The notes under the pieces were generated by a model. The model saw only the letters and a list, made by a program, of their open reading frames with translations. It ran no database searches and was not told where the DNA came from. A DNA stretch of 64,000 bases, taken from Atherix ibis (lineage: Eukaryota > Arthropoda > Insecta > Diptera > Athericidae). Within the stretch, counting starts at the first letter, position 1; every line of letters begins with the position of its first letter. The stretch lies in the NCBI GenBank assembly GCA_958298945.1, contig OY282610.1, positions 46,817,667 to 46,881,666 on the forward strand, read 5' to 3'. This document shows positions 17,490 to 29,200 of the stretch, one piece after another. The position numbers and the translations under genes are program-made.

Positions 17490-20029
17490 ATTCACGCACA
17501 AAAAAATATATTGTTTTAGAATTACTCAAAATTTATTTAAAAAAAAAAATTTAGATAAAAAAAGGATCAATCAGAAAATTAAATTTTGAACGAAAAAAAT
17601 ATGAGAATTTATAAGTTTTTGCTCGTTTTAAATCCAAATTTCGTATGACTATTTTGATATGAGCAGAAACTGAAGAGTTGAGCAATAAAAAAATCATTAA
17701 ATTTTGAGCCATAAGTTCTATAGTTCATATATTTATTAAGCAAAAGTTAATTATCGTTCAGTAAAGTATACACGTAATACCAAAAAAAAAAATTGATTAA
17801 AATTATCAGCAAATAATTATAAATTGTAAAAAAATATTTTGAGCGAAAAAAAAATTAAAAGTGGACAAAGAAAAGAAAATAATAACATTGTAATAATATA
17901 ATTATTTTAAAAATTGGTAAAAGCTTATAAGCTTTTAGTCAGTGAGTTTTTTTTTGTAAAATACACAATTTCTTGACGGTAACCGTATAACTCACTAAGA
18001 GCATAAGTATTCTTTCCTTACAATGTCTTCCTTAATTTTATAGTAAATTATATATTTCCAATTACGAGAACAATAAAATAGAAAATATTGAATATCTAGT
18101 AAAAATCTTAACGTTATACTGAAAGTTTTTGAGGAAACTCTACTCTGAGAAATATCCTTGGAAATACTCGCCTATATATTATTGGGTAAGTATAAGATGC
18201 TCTTCGTTGTGCAATGAGCATATTTCTTGCATGGATATTTATTATGAATAAATTCAAGATACGATACAAAGGCATTTACATGACAATAAATTTCTGTATA
18301 TTCTTCATGATACAATAGGAAATGGTTTTCCATGTCAATTATCAACCGCAAGAATTCTCTCAACTAGCATTATTGAGGCAACATTGTGTTGCCATAACCG
18401 CAGCCACAACTTGAATATAACGTTCAGCAACAATAATTCAATTATTATATGAAATTTGAAAATTTTACCTTACGCAGATTTGCGTGCACAAATACGCAAA
18501 TGCATTATTTGCTGAAAATTGTATTTCTTCGAATTTTCTATTCCAATTAATTCGTCAGCAAGAACCAGAATCATGCAAATTTCTTTCCAATAATACTATT
18601 TCTGGAAAATCTTTTAACGAGTATCTACGCAGAAATATAACCATTTAAGATGAAAATAAACTTTGTATCAGAAAAATCACACCACTTCCCCAAGCCCCTC
18701 ATCCTTTATGTTTTTAAAGCTGCAAGGAATTGATTTTCTAATGATCACAAAAATTGGACTTATATAGTCATGTTTGCATGGCTGCACTGCGAATTTTTAG
18801 ATAAAGACATTTTTAACGGTGTGCGTACATTGCCCGAGTTGATTGAATGAGTGCGAATTTATATGGTTAGGCTTTAGTTTATAGAATTACTTATGTATGG
18901 CTACTTATTTCGAAAATATATTCGAGTGATTGTTTGGTTTAGGAATCATTTTAATGACTGTAAATTTACAAAGTAAAGGCAAATGGGTACCTAACCAGAA
19001 GCTTTTCTTATGGAGATGTCGCAAAAAAGCACAGTTAAGTTGAATGGTTTTAAAATGGGGGGGGGGGGGGGGGGTAACCCATAGTGATCGGGAATGTTAT
19101 TTTGTTAGAATGCGAATCTATCGTATATCGTCATGTGGTCCAAAAGGACGAGTCTTTACTGAATGTTTGGAAAATACGAGGACCTCAGCTTTTTGTTTTT
19201 CTGTTTTTTCCCGAATACTGCGATTCTGTTCCAGTAGATGTAATTTACTTTTGTACAAGAGTATTCATTCGTCTAGTGGCTTCCCATAAAGAAATGTCAT
19301 TTCTTCATTTTCCCTTTTATGTTTTTGATTTTTCATTTTGAATTTTTAGATTTTAGATTTGATTTTCTAAGTGTATTTTTTTCTACACCACCAATTTTTG
19401 GTCATGTGGTAGGTATCATCCCATTATAGATAACTATTCCAGATCCAAATAAATGAAAAGGAAAATAACGTTGTTTTTTGACAATATCAATTTTGATTTT
19501 TTTAATTTTTGTAAAGACGCTATATTTTTTTAATAAAATTTTGCGAATGTACTTTGAAAGTCTTTTTAATTTGGTTGTAAAAATTATTGCTTTCGAAGAG
19601 CCAATACAATTTGATATAATTTAAGCTTCAATATTATCATAAATATGTCCTTAAAAATGATTTTTATATGAGCCATTTTTTTTAAAACTTTTAAGCACAT
19701 CTTTGCAGCTTTAAGAGCAATATCAGTTGGTGCTCTTAATACTTCGAGATATGAAATTTTTACTTTTCATATACGTTTCGGTAATATCGGATGTATATAT
19801 CCACATTAATTTTTTGCGTGCAATTTCAAAATTTCACAATTTTGAAATTGTTTTAAGTGCAAATCCTGTAAGGATTTTTTTTTCCTATAAGCATTTTTCT
19901 CAACTGTCAGTTTTTGATAGCTTATCTAAAAGTTTTTGTTGCTGTTTATAGAGTTGGTTCGTCTTTCAATTTTGGTGTGTGCGTCCCACTGTAAAGAAAA
20001 GTTACTGGCAAAGAGTAAAAGTAATATGA
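17490..20029. other. AT-rich intergenic stretch with simple repeats
   Basis: No gene is recognised. A perfect 20-bp palindrome, TAAAAGCTTATAAGCTTTTA, lies at 17,918-17,937. An 18-G run lies at 19,057-19,074. A hairpin with 13-bp perfect arms (CAATTTCAAAATT, loop TCAC) lies at 19,821-19,850. Open frames at 19,044-19,341 start in or beside the G run and show no family motif. Confidence 0.5.
19057..19074 (+). repeat. Poly-G tract, 18 G
   Basis: An uninterrupted run of 18 G follows TAAAAT and precedes TAACCC. It is one of several G or C runs in the window (also 23,499-23,510, about 47,397-47,412 and the C-run near 36,409), and is exceptional in such AT-rich DNA. Confidence 0.95.
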
Positions 20030-20660
20030 ACACTCTTTTATTCTCCACGTTCTGAATCAGTATTGAATGGAATAGAAATGCTTTTATAAATAGTATTTTG
20101 ATTTTTGTGACGTGTGAGGATGGTAGTGTCATCAGCTATTAAATTGTTATGATTAAAAGGATTGTCGTGAGTACGTATAGATATTATATAGGATGGAGCC
20201 AATAATGCTACCCTGAAGGACATCCGGCAAGAATAGGGGTTTATTCGTCATTTTCAATTACTTGAAAATACCTTTCGGAGAGGTTGGATCTGATAATGAG
20301 AAAATAAGTGTAGGGAAGAATTTTCTGGAGCTTCCAGAGTAGGCCAGGGTGCCATAATCGGTTAAAATTATTAGAAATATATAGAAATACGCCTGGACAA
20401 TACTCTTTCTACTCAAGCGATATCCTATATAGTCTACAACATGATAGACCATTCACTGGTAAATTGTGGAGTATTCAGTTCTAAATACAAACTGATGATT
20501 TGGAATAATGCTGTATGAAGAAGGTGTACTCGTTTTTATAGGTTTGTTGAGTTTTGGGATCATTTTTGTTAGAGAATTGGAAGCAGGCTTGTGGGTCTGT
20601 ATGAGGAAAGTGTACTCGTATTTCTATGTCTGTATTATTCTTTTAAGAATAACAATTGGA
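20030..20660 (-). mobile_element. LINE reverse-transcriptase fragment (Jockey-like), decayed
   Basis: Minus-strand frames contain an ordered set of reverse-transcriptase scraps. NHQFVFRTEYSTI is near 20,480, corresponding to HQFGFR. MVYHVVDYI follows near 20,440. Then come a degenerate VLQGSIIGSILY-like stretch near 20,190-20,220 and LIADDTTILT near 20,125, corresponding to the YADD catalytic box. Several frameshifts and stops are present. It is an old, 5'- and 3'-truncated copy related to but distinct from the 13,180 element. Confidence 0.7.
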
Positions 20661-21484
20661 GTTGGCTCACTATAATAACCTCTCCTGGTCAAAATTTTTG
20701 AAAAGGAGTGATTTTTACTGTTTAAATCCTACGCCTTATCATAATTCTGTACCAACGAAATTCCTGCGAGTGTGTTTCTCCCAGGATAACAGTCAAACAA
20801 TAATCAATACCGAAAATACCTACGTGTCGTGGCGAACCTGTACTCCTGAGCCAGCCTAGCAATGTCTAGAATTTTCAACCTGACTACTGTAAGCAATGTA
20901 TCAAGAGCAGGTGGAAGTGAGTAACGATCATGCTAAATGCAACTATTTGGATCTAATCAGATCAGCTATTACAAGTACAGGTCTATGAACGCTGTTTGGG
21001 CCTATTCCAATTCCTATTGTATTATGTCTAATGATAGGAAAAGCACGTTAAATAACAGAATTATTGTGTATCTAAAAAATGTAAATTAATAATCTGTGCA
21101 AATAAATTAATATGGTTTAGTAGACGATAATATGATAGAGTTCATAAAACTTTTTAAGAGAAGATTTGTAAGGAGAAGATTTGTAAAGCACATAATACTG
21201 GACAGCAAAATATTTGAACATCTTTCTTCACATTCAATTTTTCAACATTATTGGAGTAAATACATTTGTATGATATCTTTGGAATAATTTTAAAATTATT
21301 TTCCGATTCGAATAACTTTAGAATATGATTTATCACTTTTTTGTCGGAATAGTTGAACGTTATTACGATAGATAGCAACCAATTTTGACCTGATTTTTTT
21401 CAGACTCCTATCTTTAAGTTCGCTGTATAATTGTAATCACATATGATATTGGGAATGATTCAAAAGTAAAGAAATTGAGTGCTA
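20661..21484. other. Intergenic stretch, no gene recognised
   Basis: The first 350 bases are of mixed composition and may be untranslated LINE debris continuing from the neighbouring fragment. The remainder is AT-rich. The 67- and 74-codon open frames show no recognisable motif. Confidence 0.45.
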
Positions 21485-22080
21485 TACGAATTGAAGTTGA
21501 GAGACGTCGAACGGCGTTTTTTACACGTGCTCACAGCTGCTCCAACGGCATAAAAGGACATCCATGGCTCGAAGGTCACGCTTTATATTTGGTGGGACCA
21601 GGTCTGCGTGATATATTATGAGCTGTTACAATCGGATGAAACCATCGCAGGATCTCGCTACACAACGCAACTGATACGTTTGAGCCGAGCATTGAAGAAG
21701 AAACGGCCACAATACGCGCAAAGACACGACAAAGGGATTTTGCAGGACGACAATGGTTAAAACTTACCTGAAAACACTAAAAAGGGATGTCTTGCTCCAT
21801 CCGCCATATTCTCCAGACATCGCCCCTTCCAAATACTACATATTCCCATCGATGACACGTGGCCTGGCTGAGCATCACTTTCAATTTTTCGAAAAGACCA
21901 GAAATTGGTTCCAATTCGTGGGTCGCCTCAACAAAGGAGCAGTTTTTTAGACATGGAATCCGTATACTGCCAGAAAGATGGGAAAAAGTTGTGTGTGGCT
22001 AGCGATTGACAATTCTTTGGAGCATGAATATGTGAGTATTTTTCCATAATAAAACCTCAAATTTTGAAGAAAAAAATAGC
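21485..22080 (+). mobile_element. Mariner fragment G2, C-terminal half
   Basis: Plus-strand translation in shifting frames gives VERRFFTRAHSCSN, then after a deletion LVGPGLRDIL (the IWWDQLGVVYYEL region in another frame) and TDTFEPSIEEETAT-type out-of-frame sequence. It then gives LHPPYSPDIAPSKYYIFPSM, in which the third catalytic Asp is Lys, and FFRHGIRILPERWEKVV near 21,935-21,990. It belongs to the same family as the copies at 12,770 and 57,690. The N-terminal third and the left terminus are absent. Confidence 0.8.
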
Positions 22081-22554
22081 GGCTTTCCATTTGTGATATA
22101 AGGAATATGGCATTTTGATAATTTGAGTTAAAAGTTTTTTTTTTGTTTTATAACGAATCAATCTAGGGTTATGAAAAGGTGTTAAAATCTGTCGAAAATT
22201 ATATCTCACACAAATAAAAAGAGTATAGAAATTGAAGTTGGTAATATAAAAAAAATATTTTTATCATTTTCCCCTGTTAAGGAAATGTGAGTAACCGCAA
22301 TTCGATATGGTTGGAATGCCGGTAAAAGATCACTTATTAAAAAGAAGATATTTTATAATTTTGCATAGACAAAAGATCTTTTTTAATTATTGGATCGTTT
22401 TGATTTACATTTAAATTTGCATTATTGCTAAAATTTAGTTTATTCCAGACACACTCATACCTTCACTAGTTGTCTTCTCAGTGATTTCCCGCCCAAAAAT
22501 ATTTAGATGATGTGCACATAAAAATGTGTTCGCCGTTGTTGAACATCATCAACA

Positions 22555-22830
22555 AGGGTGCGATAACCGGGAGTCCGGTCTAGGCCTACTGAATCAAACA
22601 ACTCCAACTTGACACTCTCATCATATTATTAGCTTTCTGGCCAATGCTATTGCACCACTGAAAGCAGGGTCTGAGACCATAACTGTAGATTTTCAGGGTA
22701 GGATCTTTCTTATCCATACGAATTAAGTATCCAGCCCACCATAACCTATTCAGGTTAATTTGAATTCACAACCGAGCAATCGCGTTACAGCTTCAAGATC
22801 TCATTGTTAAATAGGCTCCAAAATCGTTCA
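22555..22830 (-). mobile_element. LINE ORF2 C-terminal fragment (LWWAGxLxRM type)
   Basis: Minus-strand translation near 22,715-22,760 reads LNRLWWAGYLIRMDKKDPTL, followed by KIYSYGLRP and WCNSIGQKANN. The LWWAGHLVRM-like block is typical of the C terminus of endonuclease/reverse-transcriptase LINEs. No other domains remain. A second, more diverged copy lies at 47,400-47,700. Confidence 0.65.
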
Positions 22831-23664
22831 TTTTCATATTAGGAGTTGACATTTTTTGAAGGTTCCTTCTCTCGAACCCAAACATTAAAGGCATTTTGGG
22901 GTTCTGTAGCCAAGGTAATAAAAGAGCTCCGTCACGAAGAAAGAGTGAGAAAAGGATAGCCTACAGCTTAAATAGGATAATGGGCTTGAAGTCAGTCTGC
23001 TCCTTGTGATGTAATACCTAATGATGGTCTCATAGATATTTATATTTCCAGTACAAGGAGGTGAGTTTTAGTGGGTAAAACTTCCACACAGTTTAGTAAT
23101 TAACAGCATAGAAAAACACCACACAAATTTTTTAGAAATTGGCTACCTGCATCTTCATTTGAGTGGCTGTATTCGTGCATACTGTGAGATAGTTTTCAAG
23201 CCCTTACAGCTCGTGTAAGAATAATTCTCCGTAAAGTAACGGGTCTCCAATCCATACGGGGTCAATTAGGTGACAATTTGGAAATAAGTGTTACAGAATC
23301 ACTATCAATTTGAACAATTATTTAAAAAAGGATTACCGAAGATTTTACACTCCTTTGACAGGATGATAAGAAAAGAGGATTTTATTAAAAGAGCACACAA
23401 TTGTTTTAAATCTAACCTTGAATTGAGCTTTTCTCACAATAATAGCTTGATTAAGTTAAGCATCGCTGATTTACTTGTGGAACTACTGGTCGGTGGTAGG
23501 GGGGGGGGGGTTTGGGATAGCCTAATGCAAAAGGAGATATGGTAACGTATTGCCTATTAAGATGACATTTGGTATTAGTTTTATTACTTGAGAAAAACGT
23601 TTTTAAGGAACCTCCCTTAGCCCATAAATCTAAAATCCTATCAGTTCTTTGTTCGTTAATAAAC
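22831..23664. other. Unclassified stretch, probably LINE debris
   Basis: Composition is mixed to about 23,290. It includes a GTGAGTTTTAGTGGGTAAAACTTC phrase near 23,060 that looks like transposon 3' sequence, but I cannot assign it. A 12-G run lies at 23,499-23,510. Two overlapping 85-87-codon frames on opposite strands around 23,451-23,545 include the G run and are unlikely to be genes. Confidence 0.35.
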
Positions 23665-24143
23665 GGTGTCCCAAACTTCGTGAAAGTTGAATTGTTCCTT
23701 GGCCTATATGACATGTGCTACTATTTTGTTAAAACCACATCTCGTCCACATCTATTTTTGAAGTGGAATAGTCCGATGATGCCCCAAGCCCAGAATCCGC
23801 ACCAAACAGGAACACGTTGTGGATGTGTTTTTTTTTCTGAACCCCAAATGCGATAATTTCTTCGATTAACCAAACCATCAAGATAAAAATGAACCTCATC
23901 GGTTAAGATGATTTTGTTCCGCTTGTTGTTGTCAGTAAGCTTTAGTTATTGAGTCAAATAAGCATGAAGATGAAAATCTTTCATGAGAATGGGCTGTCAA
24001 AATGCCCGGACTCTCAGCAACAGTCTCACAAACTGCTTCGATGTTTGAAACGGTCGGCTATCAGCTGTTAATTTTTTTTGTTGGCAACACTTAACTGCAC
24101 AAATGGCGCCAAATTCAAATCTTTCGTAGACACTGGGACACCC
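23665..24143 (-). mobile_element. Short mariner-like element K with GGTGTCCCA ends
   Basis: The left end GGTGTCCCAAACTTCG (23,665) and the right end, read inward as GGGTGTCCCAGTGTC (from 24,143), form a partial inverted repeat. Between them the minus strand encodes a central transposase piece around 23,720-23,910: KIILTDEVHFYLDGLVNRRN, then IWGSE, VWCGFWAWGIIG and FKNRCGRDVV. Both flanking thirds of the protein are missing, so this is an internally deleted element. No clear TA duplication is visible. Confidence 0.6.
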
Positions 24144-24930
24144 ACTATTTATTGTCCTTTCGATCGGATTAAAATATTTTTATGATTTTTTTCAAAAGAT
24201 CAGAAACAGACCATTTGTAAAATGTTAATTATTAACTAAACCATGAGTCGATAAAGTGGTTTAGTTTGTTCAGAAAAGTATGGCAGATGTGAAAAATAAG
24301 AAGAGTAACAGTCGGAGTAAAGAAAGAAAAAGAAAAATGTTTTTTTTTGCAAAATAAGGATATTTTTCAGGAAAGGAAAGAAAGTTGATAGAATTGGCTT
24401 GTAGCGATTGTATTGGATGAAAAGTGAGTTCAGAATCGGAACGGAATGAAAAGATGTGATTTTGCGCATAAATTACGACCCAGAAAAGCTTCTTGCCAGA
24501 AAGTTTTTGTGTTTTGGGCGAAAAGCTCTTTCTCCTTTCGCCTAGAATTGCAACAATAGTTCTCAATGTCTGCCTATTTGTTCAGATAGTTTTGCGTATG
24601 TCCTTTGTATGTGTGTGAAAGTTGCCTTTGGCTAAATTGTACATTTTCGCAGATAAGTGATGATAACGGCATGAACGCAGAAAATATTACCCTGGAGCGA
24701 GGAAGGGATGAATTTTCTGAGGTGCCTGTTGCTTTTTCGCTTCGAATGGTAAACAAATTTCTGTGCATACCAATACAAATATATTGTGGGTATTTGGTGG
24801 CGTGGTATGCGATTTACGACAATGTGGTGGCAGAACCAGTTGGCCAAGGAGTGCGTAATATGGTATATGATTAGGGGAATCGATGACTTGTCGCCTGTTT
24901 GTATGTGTGGTATGCACAATAGGCTGAATT
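24144..24930. other. Mixed-composition stretch upstream of the promoter-like block
   Basis: No transposon terminus is seen. Long overlapping open frames on both strands occur at 24,574-24,959 (up to 98 codons), but they show no conserved motif and overlap each other, so none is called. From here to about 26,230 the DNA is noticeably less AT-rich than the flanks and transposon-free. Confidence 0.4.
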
Positions 24931-25003
24931 AAACCAACCCAAATCGAACCGAACCACACCGAACTGAATTGAACTAAACTGAATCGAACTGACTGAACGG
25001 TTA
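24931..25003 (+). repeat. Degenerate pentanucleotide array (GAACY-like)
   Basis: About a dozen successive five-base units such as AACCG, AACCA, CACCG, AACTG, AATTG, AACTA, AACTG, AATCG and AACTG run from about 24,940 to 25,000. The units are imperfect, so the array is old. Confidence 0.7.
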
Positions 25004-25226
25004 TCTATCTGTTGACTATTAATAAATGCGACGAGCCTTGAGCTTTTTTCCTTTTATGAATTTCACCGTTATTTGGCCATATATGTATAGTTGGTTTTTT
25101 CCAAATAATATTTTTCTTGTGGGCCATTTTATAAATATTATTGAAGCAACAGTCGAATTTTGTTATTCAGTTTGATGTGTACACAGGTGCTTTGGTCAGT
25201 TCTTTTTTATTGTGATGACAGAAGTT

Positions 25227-25262
25227 GGGTGGAGGGGGGTGGGGGTGGAGGCGGGTTGAGGG
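25227..25262 (+). repeat. G-quadruplex-type motif
   Basis: Five G runs of at least three (25,227-29, 25,234-39, 25,241-45, 25,253-55, 25,260-62) are separated by loops of 1-7 bases. This satisfies the usual quadruplex pattern on the plus strand. It lies about 0.9 kb upstream of the candidate promoter. Confidence 0.8.
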
Positions 25263-25879
25263 CACAAGGTAGATAGAACGAGACAAAACTGAAACTATAC
25301 AGATAAACAAACAGTCAATCGTAGCATGCAACCTAGGCATTTCAATTGCACGTAACTTCCTGGCTAGCTTGTGTATAAAATATTTAGTTAGGTAGTGGTA
25401 AATGTGCAATTGTCTGCTTCTGAAGGATAATAGAGGAGATCGTATTTGGGTGGTGTGAAGGGAACAATTTATTTGTCTGGTAGAGTCTCACTTTCAATAT
25501 GGAGTTTACAGTTTACAGGTGGTAATATACAATATGTAGTCGAGTAAGTAGTCGAAACAATGATAGTAACGCATAGTGGTAGGTGACAAAGTGTAGCGGT
25601 AGGAGCTATTGAAGCGGCCAATGTTTGCTGTTGATGGAGGAGGGTGGAGGCGCTTCAGTTACAAGGAAGAAAGCAGATGGGGCGACATTATGCATATGTG
25701 TTCATGTGCATAGCGATAAACGTATACACCACACCAATAAATGTCTAGTGGATCGGTGTTTGACTGGATGAATGAATAGACAAATGGATGGTTGACTGGC
25801 TTGTTGCCTTGGTTTGATAGTGTAGGGGTAGCTTTAGCAGTGAACTTAATAGCTGAGTATTTGGCTGGCTGCCTGGATA

Positions 25880-25972
25880 GATGAATGCACGAATGGAAGG
25901 ATGGCCGGATGGATGGATGGATGGATGGATGGATGGATTGATGGATGGTTGGATGGATGGATAGATGAAAGT
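25880..25972 (+). repeat. GGAT tetranucleotide microsatellite
   Basis: A run of GGATGGAT units, perfect for eight or more repeats from about 25,911 to 25,936, continues with interruptions (GATT, GGTT, TAGA) to about 25,970. The flanks from 25,740 contain scattered GGAT words. Confidence 0.93.
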
Positions 25973-26104
25973 TTCGATGGATGAAAGTTTGGGTAGTTGC
26001 TTGAATATGGCTGAATGGAATGTTGGTTGGTGTTATTTGTTGTATTTTTTTTCCTTATTTATTGTATGTTGGTTGAGGGTGGTTGATCGGTACATACTTA
26101 TGTA

Positions 26105-26230
26105 TACCTGAGCGATGTTTGTTGTGCTCGCAATAAGCGAAAAGTTATCAGTCTTCAGCGAACGTTTGTAAAAACGCATCGTAAATCGCGAATCACGCGA
26201 GTTACTGACTCGAAACGCAACGATTTGAGG
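26105..26230 (+). promoter_or_regulatory. CpG-dense initiator-like promoter candidate
   Basis: TCAGTC at 26,148-26,153 matches the insect initiator TCA(G/T)T(C/T), with A+1 at 26,150. I count 14 CpG in about 118 bases (26,110-26,227), against near absence in the flanks. A downstream-element match around +28 to +33 (CATCGT) is partial. An inverted pair, TCGCG...CGCGA, lies at about 26,185-26,199. No TATA box is evident at -30. If real, transcription would run rightward into the AT-rich block, which would be 5' UTR or first intron. No coding exon of that gene is visible in the window. Confidence 0.45.
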
Positions 26231-29200
26231 AAGTTCTTTAAGTTTATTTATTTTTAATTTTTATTTTTAATTTATTCTCATTTCTATAATTATTATATAA
26301 TCGAAAAATCAATTATAATTATTATTATTATTATTTATTACTAATTATCAATATTATTATTATAATTATAATTTTTTTCTTATTAATTATTTAATTTAAA
26401 TTCTAACTATTCAAATTATTGTTACTATTTATTATATATATTTTATTATAATTTAATCGCATTTTTTAAGTGATACGAATTTTAACGCGAATACGGTTAC
26501 AAAAAATTCTCTTCAATATGCAATTCGAAAAAGAAATCAAATTAAAAAAAAAATGCCCGTTCAATTTTTTTTTCTTAAATAAAAAAATAAATAATTAAAT
26601 AATAAATACAACAAAAAGAAAAAAGGAAGAAGAAAATATTCCTATAAAATATCTTGTATTGGTGTGTTCGTTTTAAAGTGTTTTCTACAATATTTGAAAA
26701 AAAAAATAATAAAATATTCAAAAAAGTAAATTTAATTATTAAAAAAAATTAATTGTATAAAGAAAATATATTTATGGTATAAAAATTAGAAGAATAATAT
26801 GCTAACTATTTTTAATCAATAATATCTTTGTATTAAGAAGTAATTGTTTCTTTAAAAAAAAAATCTAGTTAAAAATTAATCATTAGTTGAATAAAAATAG
26901 TATTAATAATAAATGATGAAATGATTAGGGAAAATTTTGCTAAAATTAGTTAAGAAGAATTATTATTATTACTTGAAGGTATTTACTATTATTCTTACTA
27001 ATAATATCACTTTTTTTATCTACCCTTAATAATAAACGTAATCAAAAATAATAATAATAATGATAAAATTCATTAGTTATACAAATACAAATATTATTTA
27101 AATATTATATGTGCAATTTCGTTAAACGGTTCAATTTGTGTACAATTTCGTGTTAAAAATTTTCAATATTTTCGCGCTACAATCACTACTCTTATTTGTT
27201 AAATAATTTTTTTCTGATAGTTCTTGATGCACAAATGCATTAAAATTTATTAAAAAGAAAGAGAATAAAATTCCAATTTTTATTTGTGATATTAAATTTC
27301 TATTGGTATAATTTGTGTTGTGAAAATATATATAGGAAAATCAATTTATTTAAGAAAAAAATATAGTTGAAAAATTGTGTGCAAATATTTTTGGGGTGCT
27401 ATAATTAAAAAAAAAATAATAATCAAATATTTTCTTTTATTAAAAAATATTTAGATTTACTAAAAAAAAAAATTTTTATCAATTCTTAACGAGAAAAATA
27501 TAAATGTTTTTTATTAAAATATATGTGAAAGGAATTCGATTTGTTTAGGTAAAAATTCTTTTTTATTGGAAAATTTTTATTTTTCATTTTGATCAAGTTT
27601 AGTTAGGATTATATATAAGAAATATTCAATTTAACATAGGATATATAATATTTAATTTAACATCTTACTTAATAGATAAGCCATGTAGTTTAGAAAAAGA
27701 AATATTCTTAATTTTCGCAAACATTGTTTCACGCCGGTTTAGAAAAATTTACAATTTCATAAAAAATATGATTTTAAATATTTTCAAAAATAAATTCATT
27801 AAAAAATCAGTTTATTTTTTTTCTTTTTCAAAAAGTATGCTAATAAAATCATAATTTGAGCCAAAAAAGTATTTTAATAAAAAATTTTATTCATTATTAA
27901 AAGAGTTTTTTAAATTTTTTTTTGAAGTAGTTAAAAAATAAATAATCCTAAATAATTTTTTTGAATGGATAAATTTATATAAGAATAAGTTTTGTTATCT
28001 TATACCAATTTAAGACTTTTATTTTTATATTTATATATAGTTAGAATGTTGGAAATCTTTTAAAATTTTCTAATTCATAAAATAGACTATTTGCCATCAA
28101 AGTATTTATTTTTTTTAATTGGATTTAACTTCTTTTTAAAAAGCCTAAAAACAGGATCATTTTCTTTTAACTTTTTTTTAGCAACCTAAAAAAGGGGAAT
28201 TTTTTTATGTGGAATTTTTCAAAAAATTAAAAAAATTTATGAAATATTTTTGTATTGGAAAAACTAAACTCGCCTTTACTGAATACAAAAAAATTATTTT
28301 TTTATAAAAATATACATTGGCATATAGAAAAAAATTAATTTTATTAAAAATATTTTTGGTAATTTTCAAAATAAGAAATGTTTGCTGAATTTGGCCCAAA
28401 TTAAATAATATCAGAAATTTCAACAAAAAAAATCTATAATAATCAAAAAAAACTTAACACTTTAGAGAAATCTTTAAAATTTTTAAAAAAAGTAATATTA
28501 AAAAGAAAATAAAATCCTGAACAATATGTTCCATAAAATATTTTTACGCATAGTATTTTTTTATATTTAATTTTTATATATTGTAAATATTATTAAAAAT
28601 TTCTACAAAATAATTCATCAACTAATATTTTTAATATCTTTAAATAAACTAGAAATTATTTAAAAAAAACAAAGCATAATTTCCATGTATAATTAAATTT
28701 TTTTGGACGAAAATGCATTTTTTTTTAAATTTTCTTTTTGTAAAGTCTTCCAATAGTATAAAAACTTTTATTAATAATAATTAAAAATGTTGCCAAAAAA
28801 TACTTTATTTTTTAAAATTTTTTCATGAGTGATACTGGATTCTGTGCATATTTTTGATCCATTAATTTTTTATTAAATTTCAATTGTGCTCATATTTTTA
28901 CTATATTCATTTTTAATATTTTAAAATATATTCATTAAAAAAGTAACAATAAAAACTTCCATATTCAGGTTATGATTTATACGATTTTTAATAATTCTAC
29001 CACCAAAATGGGCGGTCTACCATATAAAATAATTTTTTTTCCCTTAATTTCTAAAATTGCTTATAAATATTTGTATTGAAATATGTTATTTTTAATGTGC
29101 TGTTGTTTTTATAAGTATAAAAAAAATATTTTTGTAATTTTTATTTGAAGGTTTTTTTTTTTTGCTAGTAAACCTAGATGATATTAGGGGAAGGGAAAAC

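Noticed and set aside
24574..24959. Overlapping 64-98 codon frames on both strands as a possible host gene
   Set aside because: They overlap in opposite orientations and no domain, signal or splice structure supports any one of them.
25880..25972. GGAT array as a telomere-like repeat
   Set aside because: It is a short interrupted tetranucleotide microsatellite, not an insect telomere-type repeat or terminal array.
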